Of a DNA stretch of 64,000 nucleotides, positions 54,572 to 61,710 are shown in pieces. Position 1 is the first letter of the stretch. Every line of letters starts with the position of its first letter. A program made the translations under genes and the position numbers. The notes under the pieces were generated by a model. That model saw nothing but the letters and a program-made list of their open reading frames with translations. It searched no databases and was not told the DNA's origin. This stretch comes from SZUA-35 sp965530755 (lineage in GTDB: Bacteria; Actinomycetota; Acidimicrobiia; Acidimicrobiales; SZUA-35): positions 1 through 64,000 of the forward strand of contig CBESNA010000005.1 of the NCBI GenBank assembly GCA_965530755.1, in the 5' to 3' direction.

Positions 54572-55237
54572 ATGGATCCGAATTCCCGAGACCAGCGCTC
54601 ACCTTTCGGCGATGCGCCGCTCGGTCCTCCGAGCATGGGGTCGACCCCCGCCGGCCCTCCTGTTCTTCAGCTGTCACCACGGGTCGACCCACTGCCATCG
54701 CCTACTCGGCGGTCACCCATTGGCTTCCTTGCCGCCGTCATCGCGGCGGTGCCTGCGGTCGCCATCGTCGCGCTGCTCCTGGGGGTCCTCGCTTACCAGA
54801 TCGTCAGCAGGGCTGCAGGGTGGGAGCAGGGCAGTGACTCTGACGACGGCAACGGCATGGCGGCGTTGCTCATCGTCTCCTTGACGTGTGCAACGATCGG
54901 CTGCGGAGGTTGGCTCGCCATCGTCCGATGGATCAGAGATCTCATGGCTTGGCCCGGAAAGTGGGGACTGACGTTCATCGCTGTCGTGGCGCTCTCCCCG
55001 ACCTCGTTTCTGCTCGGGCTCATGTCGGTCGAGGAAATCGAAAGATTCAGCGGCGTTCCAGCCGATGGTCCGCTGGCCGTGGCGGGCCTGGTGCCCGGCA
55101 TCTGCATTGGCCTGCTGTCCGCATCCGTGGTTGGCGGCACCATCCGGACGGGCAAGCGTGCAATGTGGACGGTTCTCGTCGGCCTCCCCGTCTCGGTCTG
55201 GTTGTTCTTCCTCGTCTACTGGTCTGTCACCGGCTGA
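54572..55237 (+). CDS. Membrane protein of unknown function
   Basis: 221 residues from the ATG at 54572 (MDPNSRDQRS). A Pro-rich cytoplasmic N-terminus (1-45) precedes four to five TM segments (about 48-75, 92-110, 127-148, 165-185 and 195-215). No family recognised. A GTG three codons upstream is an alternative start. It is followed by a 20-bp tandem repeat and then the convergent isocitrate-lyase-family gene. Confidence 0.65.
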   Translation: MDPNSRDQRSPFGDAPLGPPSMGSTPAGPPVLQLSPRVDPLPSPTRRSPIGFLAAVIAAVPAVAIVALLLGVLAYQIVSRAAGWEQGSDSDDGNGMAALLIVSLTCATIGCGGWLAIVRWIRDLMAWPGKWGLTFIAVVALSPTSFLLGLMSVEEIERFSGVPADGPLAVAGLVPGICIGLLSASVVGGTIRTGKRAMWTVLVGLPVSVWLFFLVYWSVTG

Positions 55238-55277
55238 CCAAGGTCTCGACGCACGAACCAAGGTCTCGACACACGAA
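55238..55277. repeat. Two tandem copies of a 20-bp sequence
   Basis: CCAAGGTCTCGACGCACGAA (55238-55257) is followed at once by a copy with one change (55258-55277). The pair fills the gap between two convergent genes. Confidence 0.8.
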
Positions 55278-55281
55278 CCCG

Positions 55282-56181
55282 TCAGGCGAAGCGGCGCTCG
55301 AGATCGATGATCTCGGGCAGGCCGATCGTGTCGGTGAACTCGCTGAAGCCCATGAGCTCGTCGACGAAACCTGCGGGAGTTCCCTCATCCTTGAGTCGTG
55401 CCAGGAACTGCTGCATGGCACGCGTCGCTGCCAGCATCGTGCCGATCGGCATGATGATCATGGCGAAACCGAGCTCGGCGATCTCGCCATGGGTCAGCGG
55501 CGGAGTCTTGCCACCCTCGGCCCAGTTGAAGAGCAACGGAACGTCGGTGAACTCGTCGGCGACCGCCTTGATCTCGTCGACACTCTGGAGTGCTTCCACA
55601 AAGAGCATGTCGGCGCCGGCATCGACGGCGGCGCGGGCTCGTTCGATCGCCTCATCGAGACCATGAGGCGCCCGAGCATCAGTGCGGGCGATCAACACGA
55701 AGTCCGGGTCCTGCCTGGCCGATGCAGCGGCACGGATCTTGCCGACGAACTCATCGATGTCGACGACTTCCTTGTTCTCCATGTGGCCGCACTTCTTGGG
55801 CATGACCTGATCCTCGAGGTGAACGCCGGCAACACCGGCCCGTTCGTACTCCTGCACCGTCCGAATCACGTTGATCTGGTTGCCATAGCCAGTGTCAGCG
55901 TCGGCGACGAGAGGGAGATCGATGGCCGACGTGATGCGGCGGGCGTTGTCGACCATCTCGGAGAGACCGAGGAGGCCGACATCGGGCCGACCGAGCAGCC
56001 CGGCGGCACTACCGAAGCCGGTCATGTACGCCGCGTCGAAGCCGGCTTGTTCGATCAGACGAGCCCCGAGTGCGTCGTAGCAGCCCGGCACCACCAACGG
56101 CTGCTTGTCTGCGACCGCCGTAGCAAGGAGCGAGCGAAGAGCGGCAGGACCGCTTGTGCGGGAGCGGATGAGATCAGCCAT
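55282..56181 (-). CDS. Isocitrate lyase/PEP mutase family protein
   Basis: 299 residues of the ICL/PEPM TIM-barrel family. VADADTGYGNQINVIRTVQEYERAGVAGVHLEDQVMPKKCGHM holds the Mg-binding Asp-rich segment and the KKCGH loop with the catalytic Cys. Members are methylisocitrate lyases, oxaloacetate decarboxylases, or C-P-bond enzymes; the sequence fits carboxy-group lyase or decarboxylase types better than PEP mutase. It may help dispose of C3/C4 products of the nearby pathways, but the link is speculative. Convergent with the gene at 54572. Confidence 0.86.
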   Translation of the reverse strand: MADLIRSRTSGPAALRSLLATAVADKQPLVVPGCYDALGARLIEQAGFDAAYMTGFGSAAGLLGRPDVGLLGLSEMVDNARRITSAIDLPLVADADTGYGNQINVIRTVQEYERAGVAGVHLEDQVMPKKCGHMENKEVVDIDEFVGKIRAAASARQDPDFVLIARTDARAPHGLDEAIERARAAVDAGADMLFVEALQSVDEIKAVADEFTDVPLLFNWAEGGKTPPLTHGEIAELGFAMIIMPIGTMLAATRAMQQFLARLKDEGTPAGFVDELMGFSEFTDTIGLPEIIDLERRFA

Positions 56182-56320
56182 GAACGCAAGCTAGTGGTTT
56201 GCCACCGTCGCCCAGATCACGGGCGTCCAGCTACCTGCTGTGACGACGCCCCATGCGGAGGCTCGTTGCGACATGCGGGCGCTTTGCACAGGTCCACGCC
56301 GCCAGTGCAATGATTGCCTC

Positions 56321-56950
56321 ATGACCGACGACTCGGCATCGGCCGAATCAGCACCCAGCACCGCGTTCAACCAACGCCTCGGCTTCGGCAGCCGACCCGC
56401 CGTGGTGATCGTCGACATGTGTTGCGCCTATTTCACCGAGGGCTCGCCGCTCGACCTCGGCGACAGATCGGCGATCGACGGATGTGTCGCCCTGGTCGAC
56501 GCCGCACGAGCTGCAGAGGTGCCAATCGTGTGGACTCACGTCGAGTACGAACCGGGCGGCGCAGACGGCGGCGTCTTCTATCGGAAGGTCGGCGCACTCT
56601 CGTCGTTCGACCGCGGCAACCCACTGGGCGACTGGTTGCCGGAACTGACCCCGGAGCCGCACGATCTCGTCGTCACGAAGCAGGCAGCATCGTCGTTCTT
56701 CGGCACCGATCTGGCCGAACAGCTCCGGGATGACGGCGTCGACACGGTCGTCATCGGCGGAGTGTCGACGAGCGGGTGCGTGCGAGCCACAGCACTCGAT
56801 GCCTGTCAGCACGACCTCGTCCCCATCGTCGTGCCCGAGGCCTGCGGCGACCGAACGGCGATCGTCCACGAGGCCAGCTTGTTCGACCTCGACGCCAAGT
56901 ACGCAGACGTCGAGCGACTCGACGCCGTGCTCCTACAACTTCGATCCTGA
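56321..56950 (+). CDS. Isochorismatase-fold hydrolase (RutB-like ureidoacrylate or carbamoyl amidase candidate)
   Basis: 209 residues from the ATG at 56321 (MTDDSASAES). The catalytic triad of the cysteine-hydrolase family is present: D32 (VVIVDM), K120 (VVTKQAASS) and C153 (STSGCVRATALD). Family members include N-carbamoylsarcosine amidase, nicotinamidase and RutB. The RutA gene lies 94 bases downstream with the same orientation, so RutB-like hydrolysis of the ring-opened product is the best guess, though direct similarity to RutB is not shown. Confidence 0.84.
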   Translation: MTDDSASAESAPSTAFNQRLGFGSRPAVVIVDMCCAYFTEGSPLDLGDRSAIDGCVALVDAARAAEVPIVWTHVEYEPGGADGGVFYRKVGALSSFDRGNPLGDWLPELTPEPHDLVVTKQAASSFFGTDLAEQLRDDGVDTVVIGGVSTSGCVRATALDACQHDLVPIVVPEACGDRTAIVHEASLFDLDAKYADVERLDAVLLQLRS

Positions 56951-57044
56951 TTTTCGCCGGTCAGCTGGGCATCGACTCGGCCAAGGGTGCTAACCAGAGT
57001 CCCACGACCGGCTGTCATCCGCAGCCAGCACAAAAGGGGCAACC

Positions 57045-58094
57045 ATGGACGTTGGCATCTTCATTCCCATCGGCAACAACGGCTGGATGATGTCGAAGAA
57101 CGCTCCGCAGTACATGCCGAGCTTCGACCTCAACAAGACAACGGCACTCGAGGCCGAGGCCCAGGGGTTCGATTTCCTCCTGTCGATGGTGAAGCTTCGA
57201 GGGTTCGGCGGCGAGACCGAGTTCTGGGATCACAACCTGGAGTCGTTCACGCTCATGGCGGGGCTGGCCGCTGCCACCGAGAAGATCGGCCTGTTCGCAT
57301 CGGTTGCGTTACCCACGATGGAGCCGGCGATGGTGGCCCGTATGGCGACCACGATCGACGACATCAGCGGCGGTCGATTCGGGATCAACATCGTGTCCGG
57401 ATGGAACCAGATCGAATACAGCCAGATGGGCGTGTGGCCCGGCGACTGGTACTACGAGAAGCGTTACGACTACGCCACCGAGTACGTCAAGATCATGCAG
57501 GAGTTGTGGAGCACCGGCGTCAGCGACCTCAAGGGCGAGTACTTCCAGATGGACGACTGTCGGCTCAGCCCGCCGCCCGCCGACGGCACGATCCCTCTCG
57601 TCTGCGCCGGCCAGTCCGATCGAGGCATGGAGTTCTGTGCCACCTACGGCGACTACCAGTTCATCATCGGCACCGGCGACCTCGACGTCGTTCGGGGTGA
57701 CGCAGCTCGTTTGGTTGCTGCGGCGGAGAAGACCGGGCGAGACGTCGGCATCTACGTCCTCTTCCAGATCACGATGGGCGAGACCGAGGCCGAGGCCGAG
57801 GCCAAGTGGCAGCACTACAAGGACGGCGCCGATCTCGAGGCCATCAAGTTCATGACCGGCCAGGCCGAGCTCGACACGGCAGGAGCAACGGCGGACAAGA
57901 TCACCGAGATGCAGGGCGCGTTCAACCTCAACATCGGGCCCATCGTCGGCAGCCATGCCACCATCGCAGCGAGGCTCGACGAGGTGGCGGCCATCCCAGG
58001 GGTCAAGGGGACCATGTGCGTGTTCGACGACTATCCGGTCGCGACGAAGGAGTTCGGAGAGAAGGTCATGCCTCTGATGGAGAGCCGCTCATGA
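57045..58094 (+). CDS. rutA: Pyrimidine monooxygenase RutA (LLM family)
   Basis: 349 residues and a strong match to RutA by remembered motifs: FIPIGNNGWMMSKNAPQYMP at the start, LSMVKLRGFGGETEFWDHNL, TLMAGLAAATEKIGL, MATTIDDISGGRFGINIVSG, MGVWPGDWYYEKRYDY and VCAGQSDRGMEF. RutA is an FMNH2- and O2-dependent TIM-barrel enzyme that opens the uracil ring between N3 and C4. A flavin reductase gene overlaps it downstream (ATGA), giving the expected two-component system. The ATG follows AAAAGGGG. Other ring substrates such as barbiturate cannot be excluded. Confidence 0.9.
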   Translation: MDVGIFIPIGNNGWMMSKNAPQYMPSFDLNKTTALEAEAQGFDFLLSMVKLRGFGGETEFWDHNLESFTLMAGLAAATEKIGLFASVALPTMEPAMVARMATTIDDISGGRFGINIVSGWNQIEYSQMGVWPGDWYYEKRYDYATEYVKIMQELWSTGVSDLKGEYFQMDDCRLSPPPADGTIPLVCAGQSDRGMEFCATYGDYQFIIGTGDLDVVRGDAARLVAAAEKTGRDVGIYVLFQITMGETEAEAEAKWQHYKDGADLEAIKFMTGQAELDTAGATADKITEMQGAFNLNIGPIVGSHATIAARLDEVAAIPGVKGTMCVFDDYPVATKEFGEKVMPLMESRS

Positions 58095-58579
58095 GCGTGA
58101 TCGTCGTCATCGGAAACCCGAATCCGGGCGGTCGAACCACCACGGTCGGCGAGACGGTCGGTGCCGCCGTGGCCGAGGCTCGCGGTGGCGAGGAGGTCAC
58201 CACGATCGAGCTGGCCACCATCGCCGGCCACCTCTTCGAATGGGGCAACGAAGACATCAAAGCCCTGACAGAACAGGTCGCATCGGCCGACGTGATCATC
58301 ACCGCCTGCCCCACCTACAAGGCCACCTACACCGGGCTGCTGAAGGCGTTCCTCGACCAGTACGGCAATGACGGCCTCGCCGGCTGCAAGGCAGTCCCGG
58401 TCATGGTCGGGGCGGCACCTCAGCACGCCTTGGCTCCGGAGGTCCACCTTCGCCCGCTGCTCGTCGAGCTCGGCGCATCCGTGCCGACCCGCGGCCTGTA
58501 CGTGCTGGACACGGCGATGGACAGCCTCGACGAAACCGTTGCCGCCTGGGCCGCAACTGCCGGCCCCCTGCTCGCCTGA
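58091..58579 (+). CDS. NADPH-dependent FMN reductase-like flavoprotein
   Basis: 162 residues from the ATG at 58091, overlapping the RutA stop. Flavodoxin-like fold with the phosphate loop VIVVIGNPNPGGRTTT at the start and CPTYKATYTGLLKAFLDQYG as the family's FMN-binding helix region. It should supply reduced FMN to RutA, a job done by the unrelated RutF in E. coli. The E. coli rut genes for later steps (rutC, D, E, G) are absent beside it. Confidence 0.88.
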   Translation: MSVIVVIGNPNPGGRTTTVGETVGAAVAEARGGEEVTTIELATIAGHLFEWGNEDIKALTEQVASADVIITACPTYKATYTGLLKAFLDQYGNDGLAGCKAVPVMVGAAPQHALAPEVHLRPLLVELGASVPTRGLYVLDTAMDSLDETVAAWAATAGPLLA

Positions 58580-58630
58580 CCCTGCCGGCCGGACCTGCTC
58601 GCCACCGCCCGCACCCCGCCCAGTCACCCT

Positions 58631-58679
58631 GTTCTACGTTGCGTTTTCCACGGATTCAGCTGCAAACGCGACGCAGAAC
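58631..58679 (+). repeat. 49-bp hairpin repeat, left copy
   Basis: GTTCTACGTTGCGTT (58631-58645) and AACGCGACGCAGAAC (58665-58679) are near-complementary arms around a 19-base loop. A second copy at 60400-60448 has the same length and same orientation. The two copies flank the NHL-repeat gene. Confidence 0.85.
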
Positions 58680-58796
58680 AGCGGGTCGCCAGGTTCTTGT
58701 TGGGGCATCCACCAGCAAGTTCGCATCGAACCCTACGTTGAGCCGACTCACCGCGCCGCCCTCCCTCGGGCGGTCAAGACTCCAGAGGCGACAACA

Positions 58797-60323
58797 ATGC
58801 GCAAAACCCCCACAGCACTGATCGTCGTGCTGCTCTTCCTGGCTGGCCTCACCGCCAGCCCAGCGGCAGCCGTCGACGGCGCCGACACCATCGCTACCGT
58901 TGCCGGCACCGGCACCCAAGGCAACGTCGACGACGAGCCCACCACAGCCGCCGGCTCGCAACTCAGCCACCCCCAGGGCCTCGACGTCGACGCCGACGGC
59001 AACCTCTACATCGCCGACTCGTCCAACCACCGCGTCCGCAAGGTCACCACCGACGGTGTCATCACCACCATCGCCGGAACCGGCACCCCAGGCAACACCG
59101 ACGACGAAGGCCACACCGCCACCGGATCCCAACTCTTCTTCCCCATCGGCATCGCCGTCGACGCCGACGGCAACCTCTACATCGCCGAATACGCCAACCA
59201 CCGCATCCGCAAAGTCACCACCGACGGCCTCATCACCACCATCGCCGGAACCGGAATCCAGGGCAACACCGACGACGAAGGCCACACCGCCACCGGATCC
59301 CAACTGGACTCCCCCGGTGCCATCGCCATCGGTAGCGACGGCGATCTGTACATCGTCGAAGTCAGCAACCATCGCGTGCGCAAAGTAAGCACGAAGGGCC
59401 TCATCACCACGGTCGCCGGCATCACAGGCTCCAACGGCAGCGCCGACGACGAAGGCCACACCGCCATCGGATCCCAACTCAACTTCCCCATCGGCATCGC
59501 CGTCGACAACGACGACAACCTCTACATCGTCGACAGCGGCAACCACCGAATCCGCAAGGTCACCACCGACGGCCTCATCACCACGGTCGCCGGCATCACA
59601 GGCTCCAACGGCAGCGCCGACGACGAAGGCCACACGGCCACTGGCTCCCGGTTGCAGGACCCACGTGGGGTGGCAGTCGACAACGACGGGAACCTCTACA
59701 TCGCTGACACCAACAACAATCGCGTCCGCAAGGTGACCACCGACGGCCTCATCACCACCATCGCCGGAACCGGTACCTCCGGCGGTACTGACGATGACCC
59801 CACCAACCCCACTGCCACCGGTTCCCAGCTTTCTGGTCCGTGGAGCGTCGACGTCGACACCGACGGGCATGTCTACATCGCCGACTATGGCAATCACCGG
59901 ATCCGCAAGATCAGCGCAGCCACCCCCGCCCCACTCGCTCCGGCGTGTGTCCGTACCCTGACCGGCCCATACGCCGACATCACCGGCAGCGACGCCGACC
60001 TCGCGCGCCTCTACGAAGCCGTGTTCACCCGCAACCCGGACGCCGGCGGCTTCGCCTACTGGCAGAACCGGCACGCCGACGGCACCGGCCTCGCCACCAT
60101 CGCCGACTTCTTCATCGACTCCGTCGAGTTCAAGAACCGCTACGGAGCCACCACGGACGCCGAGTTCATCGAACTCGTCTACAACAACGTCATGTGCCGC
60201 AACAGCGACGCCGGCGGCAAGGCCTTCTGGCTCGACCGTCTCGACAGTGGCCTCACCCGCTCGGGCCTGATGCGCTTCTTCGCCGACAGCCCAGAATTCC
60301 GCATCAAAACCGCCACCAACTAG
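58797..60323 (+). CDS. Secreted NHL-repeat protein with C-terminal DUF4214 domain
   Basis: 508 residues from the ATG at 58797. A signal peptide (ALIVVLLFLAGLTASPAAA) is followed by six NHL beta-propeller repeats (about 40-380), each with a core like GNLYIADSxNHRVRKVTTDG plus a connecting VAGTGT...DDEGHTATGSQL; two neighbouring units share identical DNA near 59401 and 59580. DUF4214 follows (about 400-495, LARLYEAVFTRNPDAGGFAYW and a second half LVYNNVMCRNSDAGGKAFWL), a domain common in secreted actinobacterial and marine proteins. It probably acts as an extracellular binding or matrix protein. The 49-bp hairpins on both sides are unusual. Confidence 0.87.
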   Translation: MRKTPTALIVVLLFLAGLTASPAAAVDGADTIATVAGTGTQGNVDDEPTTAAGSQLSHPQGLDVDADGNLYIADSSNHRVRKVTTDGVITTIAGTGTPGNTDDEGHTATGSQLFFPIGIAVDADGNLYIAEYANHRIRKVTTDGLITTIAGTGIQGNTDDEGHTATGSQLDSPGAIAIGSDGDLYIVEVSNHRVRKVSTKGLITTVAGITGSNGSADDEGHTAIGSQLNFPIGIAVDNDDNLYIVDSGNHRIRKVTTDGLITTVAGITGSNGSADDEGHTATGSRLQDPRGVAVDNDGNLYIADTNNNRVRKVTTDGLITTIAGTGTSGGTDDDPTNPTATGSQLSGPWSVDVDTDGHVYIADYGNHRIRKISAATPAPLAPACVRTLTGPYADITGSDADLARLYEAVFTRNPDAGGFAYWQNRHADGTGLATIADFFIDSVEFKNRYGATTDAEFIELVYNNVMCRNSDAGGKAFWLDRLDSGLTRSGLMRFFADSPEFRIKTATN

Positions 60324-60399
60324 ACGCCACGTACTTCAACAAGAAGAAGGGCTGAGACGACCTGTCAGACAAGCCGGCCCCTTCACACTCCGTCACCCC

Positions 60400-60448
60400 G
60401 TTCTGCGTTGCGTTCTTCACGAATTCCGCTGCAAACGCGACGCAGAAC
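60400..60448 (+). repeat. 49-bp hairpin repeat, right copy
   Basis: GTTCTGCGTTGCGTT (60400-60414) with AACGCGACGCAGAAC (60434-60448); the arms pair with one G-T exception. Differs from the left copy at only a handful of positions. Lies between the NHL-protein gene and the convergent protease-like gene. Confidence 0.85.
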
Positions 60449-60462
60449 GCAGGGACGGCGTC

Positions 60463-60494
60463 GAGTTGTGAAGTTGTGAGGGTCTGACCCCAAT
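60463..60494 (+). repeat. Short dispersed repeat, copy 2 (GAGTTGTGA ... GACCCCA)
   Basis: Shares GAGTTGTGAA, a second GTGA and TCxGACCCCA with the minus strand of 40111-40140. The match is partial, and such GACCCC-containing words are widespread in bacterial intergenic DNA, so homology is only likely. Confidence 0.35.
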
Positions 60495-60517
60495 CGCGCA
60501 GAACGGTGGGACGGAGG

Positions 60518-61708
60518 TCAGTTGGCGGGGGCTTCGAGACCGTTGACGCAGCGCAGGACCCGCTCGCAGAAGACCGACGCGTCGATTCCGGTCGTGATCT
60601 GACCACCTTCGGCGCCCGTCAGCGCGGTCGTCATACCAAGGACACGCCCCAGACCGTCGACGATCGGACCGCCGGCGAACAACGGGCCGGTGGCTGCGGT
60701 GTGCTGAACACCGAGCTTCGAACGGTCGAGGAGCACGCCAGGCGATGCGATCGATCCGCGGCTGCCGAATCCGTTCATGGCGAACACCGATCGTCCGATC
60801 AACAGATCGGCCTCTCCCGGGTCGGCCACCGTGAGCAGCGGCATCTTCTCGGCGGTCACCACGAGTGCGAGACCGTTCGCCTCGTCCCACGACCACAGAG
60901 TCGCGGCGACCACAGTGTCGCCCTTCACCAGTTCGATCGGGGGGGCAGGAGCAACCGTCGACGCGCTGACGACGTCGAACTGGGTGATGAGCCCGACCCC
61001 GCCCTCGTGTTCGACCAGGGCGAACGCCGTGCCGTTGGTGGCGCGGCCGTTGTCGTCGAGTGAGCGGATGGACCACACCGAGGGTCCGGCCACATCGGGA
61101 AGCGTGGCCACGCCGTTGGCATCGGCCACATACGCCTCGAGCGGCAGGAGTTCGGCTCGTACGTCCTCGAGCGCTGCGTCGCGCTGCGCCTCGATGGCCA
61201 GTGCCGCACCCCCGAACTGGGTGTCGAACGTCTCGACGAACCCAGCCACTTGCTCCTCGTTCTCGGCCAGGCGATCGTCGTAGTACGCGTAGAAGGCAGC
61301 GCCGGCGAACCCGGCGCCGATCCCGGCCGACATCAGCATCGTGCAGATGCCGATCACGGTCCTCGGAAGGATGCGATGGCGCCGCTTCTCCCGGCCCGGG
61401 CTGAGCGGCACGAAACCCTGGCGCCGCCATCCGTTCATGTGACGCCAACGGGCGAATCGACTGGGTGGTTTCACGAAGGGGGCGACCCCACCGGCCGTAC
61501 GTCGTCGAGCCTTCATCGCTGGCCGGGACACTGCCGTCGCCGTCTTCTTCGGCGTCGCTGCGGCGGCATCAGCGACGTCAGCGACGTCAGGAGCGACGAC
61601 CTGGGAGGCGACGTCGCTCGACCGAGCTGCATCGAAGTGTTGTTTTGCTTCGTCGAGGATGCTGGTCGGCACCGATCCTCGTTTCGTGCCTGCAGGTGTC
61701 TTGGCCAT
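60518..61708 (-). CDS. Membrane-anchored trypsin-fold protein, apparently catalytically dead
   Basis: 396 residues from the ATG at 61708 (MAKTPAGTKR). A long basic, Ala-rich cytoplasmic N-terminus, a TM helix at about 114-141 and a coiled stretch are followed by a chymotrypsin-like domain (about 200-390, VWSIRSLDDNGRATNGTAFALV start). Where active S1C proteases have the His (TAAHV) this one has LITQFDVV, and where they have GNSGGP it has GPLFAGGP, so His and Ser of the triad are missing. It begins two bases after the stop of the PBP gene and is probably co-translated with it. Likely a scaffold or sensor rather than a protease. Confidence 0.82.
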   Translation of the reverse strand: MAKTPAGTKRGSVPTSILDEAKQHFDAARSSDVASQVVAPDVADVADAAAATPKKTATAVSRPAMKARRRTAGGVAPFVKPPSRFARWRHMNGWRRQGFVPLSPGREKRRHRILPRTVIGICTMLMSAGIGAGFAGAAFYAYYDDRLAENEEQVAGFVETFDTQFGGAALAIEAQRDAALEDVRAELLPLEAYVADANGVATLPDVAGPSVWSIRSLDDNGRATNGTAFALVEHEGGVGLITQFDVVSASTVAPAPPIELVKGDTVVAATLWSWDEANGLALVVTAEKMPLLTVADPGEADLLIGRSVFAMNGFGSRGSIASPGVLLDRSKLGVQHTAATGPLFAGGPIVDGLGRVLGMTTALTGAEGGQITTGIDASVFCERVLRCVNGLEAPAN

Positions 61709-61710
61709 TG

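Noticed and set aside
58797..60323. NHL gene repeats as evidence of a mobile element
   Set aside because: The internal repeats follow beta-propeller blades and are explained by protein architecture; only the flanking hairpins need another explanation.
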